Of a stretch of 64,000 bases of DNA, positions 50,520 through 61,609 are shown in pieces (position 1 is the first letter of the stretch; each line of letters starts with the position of its first letter). Origin of the DNA: Collybiopsis luxurians FD-317 M1 (lineage: Eukaryota > Basidiomycota > Agaricomycetes > Agaricales > Omphalotaceae); assembly GCA_000827265.1 (NCBI GenBank), contig KN834776.1:117448-181447 (forward strand), written 5' to 3'. The notes beneath the pieces were generated by a model. That model did no database searches and was not told the origin of the DNA. It saw nothing but the letters and a program-made list of their open reading frames with translations. A program made the position numbers and the translations under genes.

Positions 50520-50989
50520 GATGGTGGTTACAGTGGAAAGGGCTGTGAAGAAGCTACTTCAGCTGTATGTCTATTTAAGTCTTGCTTTTTTTTGGTCACA
50601 TCCGAGTGTCTGATGAATGAACTGCCATGCCATTGCTTGTTTTGACACCTTCTGACAGAATAGGCGTTATTTCCATGAGCTGTGAGGCCGAGCCAAACTT
50701 GGGATGAAATAATCCGTGATTCTTGATTTCAAGTCTTTTGTCATTCACCTATGACCAACCTTTGACTGTTTCTTTTCCTGAAGCTGGCCTTTCAAATTCA
50801 GGGCTGCATTGGGTCATCCCAAATTTACTACCCTGTATGCTTTATGCCTGCTAAACTTCTGCACGTGTCCCTGTCAACTGATCTCACGATGAATGCTCAA
50901 TCTGAATTCAGCCAATTCATTGCCCTTTTTCACTTTGTTTTATCAATATAGACCCGAATTTGCTGAGGGACCATTCTCATTCCAGTTTA
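50520..50989. other. Upstream region of the 11-repeat gene and unique spacer
   Basis: Homology to the region upstream of the 27-repeat gene continues to about 50664 (shared CACCTTCTGACAGAATAGGC), then ends. From 50665 to 50989 the sequence is unique in the window, with no gene. Confidence 0.6.
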
Positions 50990-51441
50990 ATGAGATGGGG
51001 TGTATTTGAATGCCTAGGGTTTTTTTTTTTACATATATATAACATGGTTGAGTAGGAGGAATGGATGGAGGGAAGAGGCAGCATGGTGGGGGCAGTGCAG
51101 GACTGGGAGGCAGTGACAATTCAAATTGTTCATTGTTACTTCTATGCATAGGTAGTTGCAGAACCACAGCTATTCATCTGTTGGTACTCATTTACTTTAC
51201 ATATTCATCTCTCCCTTTTTCCCTCCCTTGCTCTCCCCCCTCTGTGCCTTAAACTCTCACCTTTGAAGCCTCCTCCCCCTCCCCTCCTCCTACCCCTCAC
51301 AATATTTCTGAGTTATGTGTTGAGCAATGTATATCAACCAGTACATATTTTACATACTTATTAGAATATATTGGTTGATTATTTGTCAAATAGGCCCTTG
51401 TGTGATGTGCAGAAGTAATACTATTGCACTTAATCCTAGTA

Positions 51442-52849
51442 CTATCAATATCCCAGAGTTGCAACAGAAAATGTCAGTATACAGAAACTTTGTCAATTCT
51501 TCACATTTGGCGACAGAATTTTGGGAATAATAAATAAACATCTTAAACTTTGATATGACTGTGTTGGAATTGATACAAACACAACCAAACATGCATAGTA
51601 CGCATTGAGGTCATGTGGTTGCGTGGTGTCCTGTGGCACCAGATCAAGGGCAAGTAGTTGCAGCTGTTTTACTTATATCTTTACTTTCATGTGGGTATCT
51701 TGTTGCGGACATTTCATCTTCTTTCCTCCTTATGTTTCTTCCTGATATTTTACCCATATAGATTTTGTATATATATAGTTTGTTGTTTTCCAACTCACCC
51801 CTCAGAACTATGCTGTCATTCTGAGGGTACATGCATCTCATCCTTCCCTTCCTACTTACATACTTATATTTGTTACCTATAGTGAACAGTGTACTTACAT
51901 AGGCTATAGGTAATGAGAACTACGCTGTCATTCTGAGGTGAATGGTGTACTTACATAGGCATAGATCTAACAGACTGAGTTTGGGGATTTTGGAGGCTCT
52001 CAAAATGTAGCCAATAGGAAGCCAGTTTGAGTTTAGAAAATGGTGGGAGTTGCAATTGTGACAGATTGTGACAGGTGCCTGGCAGCATTGGCATCTCACC
52101 TTACCAAGAGTTGCAACCTGTTGTGACAAAGTGAGAACAGTGCGTCTGTGCTTATTTCACAACACAAACTTGTAATTTCAGTGATCTACAGAATAATTAC
52201 ATACATTTTATGGTATTGAAATAGTAATTTGAAAGTGAGCAACAGCAAATTTGGTTCTATAGGATGAGCAACAGTGAAGTCAGTTCTATGTAAGTGCATG
52301 TATGTATCTAGGTAGATTAAAATTAAGTAAAAGAGTGTTCTAGCCCAGTGTAAACACCAGCACCCCAAAAGAACCAGCTGCAAAGGGTGATGGTGAATGC
52401 AGAAGAGAAGAGCCAATTGGTTGCACATTGGCATCAAACATCTGTCCAGCGGAGTTTGAAATTGGTCATGCTTGTTTGCACCTCCTTCAAAATGGCTTTC
52501 TTGAACAACTCACAACTCAATTTGTCCCCAATACAAGGTGATATTCTATTGATATATAGATATAGATTGATTTAGTTAATTTTGGCGGCCATACAAAATT
52601 TTTTTGCTTCTCTAAAAATCAAGAAGTAGAGTGGCAACTTAAAATCAGCACTGTTTTTGATATTGTGGAAAATCCAGAATATTTTATTTTTCATTAACTC
52701 TTTTAAAAACTTGATCGACCTCTTGCATATATATATAAGAGCTCAGATTAAAAATTTGAAGAATAGCATATAAAAACTGCACTCAAACAAAAAGGATTTA
52801 TTTGCCAGATTCAACTCTGGCTTCAATTGCAACTTTGGGACATTGATAG
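51442..52849. mobile_element. Non-autonomous DNA transposon with inverted repeats and TA duplication
   Basis: The left end reads CTATCAATATCCCAGAGTTG and the right end, on the other strand, CTATCAATGTCCCAAAGTTG; the match extends to 23 bases with two transitions. TA flanks both sides (51440-51441, 52850-52851). The empty site with a single TA survives in copy B (46126-46127) and copy A (3434-3435), which fixes the boundaries. A TA duplication is typical of Tc1/mariner-like elements. No transposase frame is visible in 1,408 bases. Inside, a motif with CTGTCATTCTGAGG and GTGTACTTACATAGGC occurs twice (about 51805-51905 and 51918-51962). The body is CpG-poor. Confidence 0.88.
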
Positions 52850-53234
52850 TAGTACACACTCTCTGTGGTACTTTCAAGTAGATGAGGAGGAGGTGGATGT
52901 GTTTATGTGGAAGAAGCAATTTGGTACTATACAGTACTACTACTAATACCTTGTACATAATGGAGCTTTACCCTGTGGAGTAGTGCAAGTCACCAAGATA
53001 GATATCAAACAGATAATATTGCATTAATATAGTGTATCATAAGGTGTTTTCTAGGACAAAACTATCCCACCTGATGCAAAGCTTTTGACACCTCCACAAT
53101 CCCATCTGCCATACCTATCAACCTAGCTAGTTCTAGCCATTTGGATCACAAAATCATGGAGTCAGAGAGTTTGAAGGCATAAAGAGATATCAAGTAAGTG
53201 AATGGATAAAAAGTGAATGGATAAAAAGTGAAAA

Positions 53235-53280
53235 CAAAACAAAAGTCAAAAACAAAAACAAAAACAAAAACAAAAACAGT
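53235..53280. repeat. AAAAAC microsatellite
   Basis: Five to six AAAAAC units downstream of the 27-repeat gene. Shorter versions occupy the same place in copies A (about 2960-3000, complement) and B (about 46555-46580), so the tract changed length after duplication. Confidence 0.8.
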
Positions 53281-53405
53281 ATGTGCAAAAGATATCAGTC
53301 ACATCCTGGAACATCACATCAAACATTGCATTTAGATTCATCATGATATAATAGCGCAACTTACTGGCTTTCAGGGATTGGGTAGCTTCCTATAATGATT
53401 GACAT

Positions 53406-56084
53406 TCAATTATGATTGTTTCGAGCATGAACAATTCCCTGATGATCCATAATAAGGTGGACAATTTCATTATGGCCATTCCACATTGCTAAATGCCATG
53501 GGGTCCAATCATTCTTGCCTCGAGCATTAACTGCTGCCTTACTGTCCAAAAGAAGGTGGACAACCTCATGATGGCCATTTTGTGCTGCCAGATGTAGTGG
53601 GGTCCAGTTATCCTTCTCTTGAGCATTAACAGCTGCCTTACTGTCCAGAAGAAGGCGAACAACCTCATGATGGCCATTCTGTGCCGCCAGATGCAGTGGA
53701 ATGCAATTATCCTTTTGTTGAGCATTGACAGTTGCCTTACTGTTCAGAAGAAGGGGAACAACCTGATGATGGCCATTTTGGGCTGCCAGATGCAGTGGGG
53801 TCCAATTATTCTTGCCTTGAGCATCAACAGCTGCCTTACTGTTCAGAAGAAGGTGGACAACCTCATGATGGCCATTTTGTGCTGCCACATGCAGTGGGGT
53901 CCAATTATCCTTTTGTTGATCATCAACAGCTGCCTTACTGTCTAGAAGAAGGTGGACAACCTCATGATGGCCATTTTGTGCTGCCAAATGTAGTGGAGTG
54001 CAATTATCCTTTTGTTGAGCATTGACAGCTGCCTTACTGTTCAGAAGAAGGGGAACAACCTTATGGTGGCCATTTTGGGCTGCCAGATGTAGTGGGGTCC
54101 AATTATTCTTGCCTTGAGCATTAACAACTGCCTTACGGTCCAGAAGAAGGTGGACAACCTGATGATGGCCATTTTGTGCTGCCACATGCAATGGGGTCCA
54201 ATTATCCTTTTCTTGAACATCAACAGCTGCTTTACTGTCCAGAAGAAGGTGGACAACCTTATGATGGCCATTTTGTGCTGCCAGATGCAGTGGGGTCTGG
54301 CCATCCTTTTGTTGAGCATCAACAGCTGCCTTACAGTCCAGAAGAAGGCGGACAATCTTATGACAGCCATTGTGTGCTGCCACATGCAGTGGGGTCCAAT
54401 TATCCTTCTGTTGAGCATCAACAGCTGCCTTGCTTTCTAGAAGAAGGTGGAAAACCTCAAGATGGCCATTTTGTGCTGCCAGATGCAGTGGAGTCCAATT
54501 ATCCTTTTGTTGAGCATCAACAGCTGCCTTACTTTCCAGAAGAAGGTGGACAACCTCATGATGACCATCATGTGCTGCCAGATGCAGTGGGGTCCAATTA
54601 TCCTTTTGTTGAGCATCAACAGCTGCCTGAGTGTCCAGAAGAAGATGGACAACCTCATGATGGCCATTATGTGCTGCCACATGCAGTGGGGTCCAATTAT
54701 CTTTTTGATGAGCATCAACAGCTGCCTTGTTGTCCAGAAGAAGATGGACAACCTCATGATGGCCATTTTGTGCTGCAAGATGCAGTGGGGTCCAATTATC
54801 CTTTTGTTCAGCATCAACAGCTGCCTTACTTTCCAGAAGAAGGCGGACAACCTCATGATGGCCATTTTGTGCTGCCAGATGCAATGGGGTCAACTTATTC
54901 TTTTGTTGAGCATCAACAACTGCCTTACTGTCTAGAAGAAGATGGACAACCTCATGATGGCCATTTTGTGCTGCCACATGCAGTGGGGTCCAATTATTAC
55001 TGTTTTGACTATCAACAGCTGCCTTACTGTCTAGAAGAAGGTGGACAACCTCATAATGGCCATTTTTTGCTGCCAGATGCAGTGGGGTCCAGTTATCCTT
55101 CTCTTGAGCATCAACAGCTGCCTTACTGTCCAGAAGAAGATGGACAACTTTATGATGGCCATTTTGTGCTGCCCAATGCAGTGGGGTCCAATTTGTGCTA
55201 TTTTGACAATCAATAGCTGCCTTACTTTTCAGAAGAAGGTGGACAACCTCATGATGGCCATTATGTGCTGCCAGATGCAGCGGGGTTAAATTATTCTTTT
55301 GTTGAGCATTAACAGCAGCCTTACTGTCCAGAAGAAGGTGGACAACCTTATGATGGCCATTTTGTGCTGCCAGATGCAGTGGGGTCTGACCATCCTTTTG
55401 CTGAGCATCTACAGCTGCCTTACTGTCCAGAAGAAGGTGGACAATTTCATGATGGCCATTATATGCTGCCATATGCAGTGGGGTCCAATTATCCTTCTGT
55501 TGAGCATCAACAGCTGCCTTGCTTTCCAGAAGAAGGTGGACAACATTTTGATGGCCATTATGTGCTGCCAGATGCAGTGGGGTCCAATTATTCTTTTGGT
55601 GAACATCAACAGCTGCCTTACTGTCCAGAAGAAGGTGGACAACCTCATGATGACCATTTTGTGCTGCCAGATGCAATGGAGTTGAATTATTGCTGCTTTG
55701 AGTGTTAACAGCTGCCTTACTGTTCAGAAGAAGGTAGACAACCTCATGATGGCCATTTTCTGCTGCCAGATGCAGTGGGGTCAAATTATTCTTTTGTTGA
55801 GGATCAACAGCTGCCTTACTGTCCAGAAGAAGGCAGACAACCTCATGATGGCCATTTTGTGCTGCCTTATGCAGTGGGGTTGAATTATTGCTGCTTTGAG
55901 CATCAACAACTGCCTTACTGTCCAGAAGAAGGTGGACAACCTCATGATGGCCATTTCCTGCTGCCAGATGCAGTGGGGTCTGATTATTTTCACTTGGTGC
56001 ATCTACAGCTGCATTACTATTCAGCAGCATTTGGACAATCTCAATGTTGCCCCTCTCTGCAGCAACACAGAGAGCAGAGCCTGC
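53406..56084 (-). repeat. Ankyrin-coding tandem array, 27 units of 99 bases
   Basis: Repeats follow the 33-residue plan. The first unit is GSALCVAAERGNIEIVQMLL and the last DWTPWHLAMWNGHNEIVHLI; both are divergent caps. Middle units are very similar, and some non-adjacent units look alike (the two GQTPLHLAAQNGHHKVV units; the NCTPLHLAAQ and NCIPLHLAAQ pair), as expected from unequal exchange or copying in blocks. Unit number differs from the sister array (11). Confidence 0.92.
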
Positions 56085-58792
56085 CCTCCCCCCTACACTA
56101 TTTACAATTTCAGAAAATCCTGCAACCCATCTTTTTATATATGTACCCTTCCCCAGAGCTGCAGCACAGTATAGTGCTCGACTATTTCCATTGTAGTTTT
56201 TGCCATCAGTGCTCATGCTGCGCCATTCAACATGTTTTGATGATTGTGGGTCCAATAGTTCCTGTAATGAATTCTCAAAGGTTTTCTTTTCATTGCCATG
56301 AGAGTCTAACATATGTTGTACCCAGTAATCAACTGCATAATGACACAACGGCAGTGTCAATGAATTGGAAAGATGCATTAAGTTACTAATGCATATTTTA
56401 GCCAGAGTTGTATAGGCCTTCTCTGGCTCAAGCTGGTATCCTTCCATGCAATCTCTGGAGATCAGGTACTCTTGTATTGACAAGTGTGCAAATTGCACAA
56501 TCCCAAATGAATGCTGCTCCTTCATGACATCCACAATTCTAATCAAACTGGAGCAGGTCTTGAGTAATGCATCCTCTGCACTCTGAGCACGGTGCTCTGG
56601 TCGGAAGACCACATTTCCATTCTGTTCAACCTCCAAGCATAACACTTCTGCCAGCTCCGGTGGTGAAAGTGGTTGCTTAGCATATGCTAGACATTCAAAA
56701 ACATGCAATGCATGTGGCTTGTTAAAGTCAGAAATGCTGCTAAGGACACGCTTATAGGTGTCATTGAGAGATTGGGGTAGAGTTTCCAGCACCTTTCCAA
56801 TATCAATCAGTTGGCAATCATTCAAGATCATGAGTTGGTGTTTAGCCAAGAGGAACCTAGAAAAAAGTTCCCTAATTATAAAAATGGAAGGAGGCCCTAC
56901 TATTTACTTACATGCCATTTGCTTTCATAATTAATGATTCCTGAGCAGTCTTCTTGTTTGTAGCAGACCAGCCATCTATCATTGATATATTTTCTGAAAT
57001 GTAATGGTTAATATCATGGGTATGATTCTCCATTATATCCAGAACAGTTTTTTTCAATGCTGAATCAGACCTCAAAGCCATATTTGACTGCAAGCCTTTC
57101 TTGATGTCCTGCTCTGGACGACTAGTAACAAGGATGTGAAGACCCTTATTTTTTGATTCAATGAGTTTTTGAAAAAGGGGAAAGAGCTCCTTCTCTCTTG
57201 CAGACTTTGGAAATTCATCAAGGGCATCACAGACTAGATATACATTTTTCAACACTTGCAACATGCCATTGAGGCATTCAAGGAGCAAGTCATCATTGGG
57301 ATGCTCAGGATGAGTCTGATTGTTAGCCTGATAAAATTCAGACAAGTGGCTGTTGCAAGCTGCAGAATGAGATGCCAGTTGAAAGATCACTGAAGACAGA
57401 AACCCAGATATGGTTTGCTTGGTTGAGTCACGGAAGTCAAAATAGAAGAATGCCAATCCTGGCTCTTTTCTGAGTGCTTCAATGGCTGATGAGCTAGATA
57501 GCATGCTAGACCACTTGATGCATACAAAAAAGCACAGGGTCACTCACCATAGAACACTTTTTCCGCTGCCTGCTGAAAGAGAAGTTAGGGGGAAAGAATA
57601 TGAGAATGAAAAAAAATACAACACACGCTTTCCATAGATCCAGAGTACACTTTTTTCCACTTGCTTCCATTTAGAAAATATGGAATTTGGCTTGAAAAGC
57701 CATGTACCAGTACCCTTGTGCTGTGCCTTATAGATGGTGTTATGATGTTGGTAGACATCAGGGGGTGACAACCACTTTGTACTTTGCTCATCCACTTGAC
57801 ATGTGTTATGAGATTAAGGTACTATGGTGACAATAAGAAGCTCACTCTGTGTTTTAACCATTTTAGCATCAAGGTTGTCTACCTTGATGTCAATGTTATA
57901 CACCTTGTTATGTATCTCTGCAATCTCCATCAGTGCTTCTCTGTTTGTGAGCTTATCCAGCTCTTGGAGTGCTTCTTGGACCTCCTTTTCTCCAAGTAGA
58001 GACTTCCCAAAATCCTCTGGAATATCAATAAGACTCCATATTTGACTGTGGAATCAATCAATACATACTAGAGCGTTGCCAAATCATGTTCCATGATTTC
58101 TTGGCATTGCTATCTTGATATTTTATGAGGAAAGTAAAAACATGGAGAACTTGCACTAGCATCTGGATATAGATCTCTTTCATCATAGAGCTAAGCTTGG
58201 AATTTGCATCAAGATGCCACTTAATATGGTCGAGAGCATCCTGTAGTTTCTCCGACAACTCTACAAGGGCATTGTACACTTCAGTCACACCCTTTGTTGC
58301 CTATATGCTTAAATGTGAGAATTTGCTTAATAGTTCTGCATTACAGTAGAGGACACACTACAAGCAAGGCCCCAAAGGCCACAAAAATAGCCTTTCCTCC
58401 AGGTACACTCTGATAAACTGTTAAAATACAATTCAATCTACTTGGAAGTCACATACCGCAGCAGCAGCAGCCTCTGCCCCTGTATCATTGAACAGCCTAA
58501 CGAGGTTCACAACTGGCTTAAGCACATTACGTATGTTCTTGCCCTTTTCCCGAAAGGCCTCGAGCCCTTTTGATTGGGTCTCAAGGATGCCGACTATGTT
58601 GTCCACAGAGGGGTCATCGGGAAATAGGGCAGCCTGGTCTTGGTAGATATTGCGACCAGTCTGCTTCTTGTAAGATACGAGTGCTTTCGCCCATAGGTTT
58701 TCAAAGTCACTTGTGACAGGTCGAGCAATTGCGAATGCTGTAGAAATCGCAGACCTAGCAAGTATGGAAGGTGTACTTGGGCGTTCAGTCAT
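53406..58792 (-). CDS. Goodbye-NACHT-ankyrin NLR-like protein, 27 repeats, intact model
   Basis: Fungal NLR-like (STAND) proteins act in non-self recognition or regulated cell death. Exons: 58792-58457, 58300-58069, 58016-57823, 57774-57627, 57572-57548, 57505-56912 and 56856-53406. Introns are 42-156 bases, all phases agree, and 1,660 codons include the stop. Residues 1-190 form a Goodbye-type domain (FENLWAKALVSYKKQTGRN, TKGVTEVYNALVELSEKLQD). The NACHT domain has Walker A YGKPGSGKSVL (about 302-311), Walker B VYLVCDALDEFPKS and LHILVTSRPEQDI. NGMFLLAKHQLMIL starts the helical region, and ankyrin repeats fill about 768-1659. The start at 58792 is the first Met of exon 1. Exons 2-7 are CpG-poor; exon 1 is not. 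No effector enzyme is fused. The ligand is unknown. Confidence 0.88.
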
Positions 58793-59360
58793 GATGGTGG
58801 TTACAGTGGAAAAGGCTGTGAAGGGCTACTTCAGCTGTATGTCTATTTAAGTCTCGCTTTTTTTTCGGTCAAGTGTCTGATGAATGCCATGCCGTTCCTC
58901 GTTTTCTTGTAATGTGACACCTTCTGACAGAATAGGCAAGGGGCGTCAGAGATCTGGATCGGGGACACAATTCTCACGGGCCCCCCTCCCCCCTGTTTAA
59001 GGAAAGAGTCCAGAGAGGGTCTATCGGCATCAGAGGGCGGCTGTCGCGGCCGAATTGCTTCAGAATTAAAAATTATCTCTACAAGCAATTACGCTAGCGG
59101 GCGTGCTTCGATGTGCACATTCCTTTACCAACATGCAACCGTTGAGAAGGCATTGTAAAACGTACGCCCGAGTAGGAAGCACGAGCTCGTTCTTCATCTG
59201 CGACGATGGGCTATAGATCATTCCAGAGGAAGATAGGCAAAAGAGGTCAGTCAGTCGAGGTCAATCGGATATTCACTGGCTGAGTATGACGCTTTTCACC
59301 CTAGGCTCGAGTTTAATTCCAACCCAACATCGAATGGGTTGCACGTCTGAGACATGATTC
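58793..59360. promoter_or_regulatory. Upstream region of the 27-repeat gene
   Basis: Homology with the upstream part of the 11-repeat gene runs to about 58935; beyond that the sequence is unique and CpG-rich. The promoter of the 27-repeat gene should lie here. No other gene is seen. Confidence 0.5.
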
Positions 59361-59367
59361 GTCAAGC

Positions 59368-60190
59368 GTGCTAGCAAGCTCGAAGAAGCCAAGTAACATG
59401 AACTTCGGTCTCACTCTCAGTGTCGCCATGGAATTTTTAATCAGATTACCAAACTCATACCCAACGCTCATTCTACCTCTTCGACCACCATCTCCGCAAC
59501 CGGTTCTGACAGCTCCGGCAACAGCCGATTCTCAGCTAGGCATTCTTCTACCCGTTGACTCGCTCGGGGAACATGCGCCGCAACTGGCTATCGAGAAGAT
59601 CTATCAGTTATCCGGACCGGTTTATAGGGCGCTGATTCCGAGTCGGAGCAAGTGTGTATCAAGACATTAGGCAGGCAATCCTCGGAATGTCAGGCCCAGG
59701 GTTCGTGAGATCATCATGCGGATACCGCCAGAGAGGCAAGAGAGGTGGGCGAGTCGGTGGCGATCATTCAACGCGAGGGTAGTGAGCCCTTTCTAAAGCT
59801 CGAGAGTATACATATCTGACGATCCTTCTTAGACGACATACAAGTCGCTCACCATTACTTCCATTCAATGGCACTGCCAAGGTCGAAAACGGTATCACCC
59901 ATTTTACTAAGTTAGGAGGATCAACAACTCCGTACGTCTTTCTCCTGAGCCAGTCCTCCGTTCGTCGCGCCGTTTGCCGTGCATAATGCTTTCCTGAGAT
60001 GGAAAGCTGTTCAGGACGCCAGTGTAAGATGAACGGGTTCTTTATTCAATGGATCGTCCTATCGATATCGATCTGACACATGTACACGACTTTTCACACA
60101 GTTCATCGAAGAAGTCGATGGAAAAGAAATTTGGTCTGAGGCCAACCTCTCGGAGGACCTTGATCTCGCTCTCAGATCTGCTGCTCAAGG
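59368..60190 (+). pseudogene. Unrecognised gene remnant, possibly P450-like start
   Basis: A 100-codon frame (59368-59670) ends with LGEHAPQLAIEKIYQLSGPV and YRALIPSRSK, which faintly resembles the N-terminal part of fungal P450 proteins. The supporting FGxGxRxCxG haem motif is not present in the window. Further on, PFAVHNAFLRWKAVQD and, past a possible intron, FIEEVDGKEIWSEANLSEDL (to a stop near 60194) form another open stretch of unknown family. No single gene model joins them. I treat the stretch as remnants. Confidence 0.25.
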
Positions 60191-60199
60191 GTAGGGTGG

Positions 60200-60580
60200 C
60201 AGAAATATGCTTGTAGTGAGTTTAAAGGACCTTTGTGGTCATTTTGGTTCCAGATGCGGGCTGATAATTCCCTCTTACAATGGCCTTGAACTTGTCGGGT
60301 TTATAAGGTTCTCGTATCAAGTTAATGGCATTCACCTGCTTTCCTTGTTCAAGTGAATATCCATCTTCCATTCCGCCGATTCTGAACTTCCATGCTCCCA
60401 GTATTTAATCCACACACTTTCGCGGACCTATCGTTTCTCGACGCTAGTTCTTTTTTTATTTTGCTTTCGGTACACACACATAGATTATCGTAGTTGTCGT
60501 CTCCGTGCATGTATTACGAGGCATTTTCCATAATGAGCTATCCTTCTGTTCGAATACGAAAAATCGGGCGCTATTCATGA
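60200..60580. other. Spacer, no gene recognised
   Basis: No supported feature between the remnant above and the 3' end of the minus-strand TPR fragment. Confidence 0.4.
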
Positions 60581-60589
60581 GTTGCCCTG

Positions 60590-61445
60590 CTCCTTCTCCT
60601 TCTCCTGCCTCTGCTCCAAATCAATCCAATGCAAAGCCTTCGACGCCTCCACAATACCCTCCGTCATGCCTATCGACCTAGCTTGTTCCAGTTCATGCCG
60701 ATAAAGGTCCCTCGCCGTCTTCTTGTCCCCCGCCATCTTCTTGTCCCCCGCCATCTACATCACAGAGTGTAACAAGTCAGCGCGATGTTCACTGTGAAAG
60801 ACAAAGGTAAAGTAAAAAAAGGCCAAAATTCACTCACATCCCGGAACGTCGCGACGTTGTACAACGCGGCGGCGTAAACCTCCTCGCACAGATCGACAGG
60901 TTTGGATTTGGAAGCTTCTCCACGGGGCTTTCCTCGACATAGCCAGCGCTTGGGATGCCCAAGCTTCTTCTTGATGAAGTGTTTGCGGGGTAGGTGCCCC
61001 GTGCATGATAAGTTTGGAGAGGTTGGTCATGGGTTGTGCGTCTGCGATACCAAGCAGGGAGGGAAGGTAATCAAGGCCGAAAGTATAAGTAACGAGAATC
61101 TTGATGAATTCCGATAACACTTACCTCGACATCGGTCCTCTACCGAGGACTTTCTTGGAGCAGGAGAGATGGGGAGGGATATGGCGTTGAGGTATAGAGG
61201 CATCGCGAAACTTGGGGGTTTTCGGGGTTAGTATCTGAGGGAAAGAACGGAATATGGATGGAAAAACGTACTCGAGACATCCTGCTTGTGCGTAAAACGC
61301 TCCAAGTGCTTCCAACTGGCGCTCCGATATCGGTCTTATTCATTTACGAGGGTAAAGAAAGCAAAGGGAGGTTAATGTGTCATTGAGTATGATAATCCAT
61401 ATCTTCGCCTTCGCCACTACTACCACCACCGAGTGCTTGTCGTCG
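60590..61445 (-). pseudogene. TPR-repeat protein gene fragment (Mgr3-like), copy 3
   Basis: On the minus strand the 5' part begins abruptly near 61445 (a GGGSSGEGEDMDYHT-like stretch) and continues with NKTDIGAPV, then MTNLSKLIMHGAPTPQTLHQ, EEAWASQALAMSRKA and a frame shift before the CEEVYAAALYNVATFRD block. The last exon is the best preserved of all copies: LEQARSIGMTEGIVEASKAL, HWIDLEQRQEKEKEQGNS, with a stop near 60578-60590. The first exons are missing. It is divergent from Erv41 copy C, 170 bases away, whereas in copy A a TPR fragment is divergent from Erv41 at 1.5 kb. Confidence 0.7.
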
Positions 61446-61609
61446 CAATGAGAACATGGAAGGGAACGAACACAAAATAGAGATTCAGATTTCTCAGACC
61501 GGCGGGCCGCCAATAAGACAGCAGTCCGGCCCGTGCTGGCGCTTCTCCAACAAATTCTTTCCTTCCACCAACCTTCCACAGCGAAGGCTTCTCTCTTCCC
61601 TCCCCCGGC

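Larger units (their letters stand above)
50990..53405. repeat. Duplicated noncoding flank (copy D), CpG-decayed and interrupted
   Basis: 50990-51441 and 52850-53405 together match 45.70-46.70 kb. Most differences are CG to TG or CA, for example GACAATTCGAATTGTTCG in copy B reads GACAATTCAAATTGTTCA here. The Erv41 coding part is absent: homology begins at about the Erv41 stop. The TPR-gene tail remnant is at about 53085-53160. The intervening 1,408 bases are a separate inserted element. Confidence 0.85.

Noticed and set aside
54176..55216. 346-codon plus-strand frame with a periodic EHQQLPYCPEEGGQPHDGH-type sequence
   Set aside because: It is the antisense shadow of the 99-base ankyrin units; the periodicity keeps the reverse frame open. 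Similar frames occur at 47181-47864 and elsewhere in both arrays.
46708..56084. Regular repeats considered as a CRISPR-like or minisatellite array
   Set aside because: The period is exactly 99 bases, the frame is open throughout, and each unit encodes an ankyrin repeat. There are no spacers.
59368..59670. Calling a cytochrome P450 gene
   Set aside because: Only a faint N-terminal resemblance; the haem-binding and ExxR regions are absent from the window, so only a remnant is reported.
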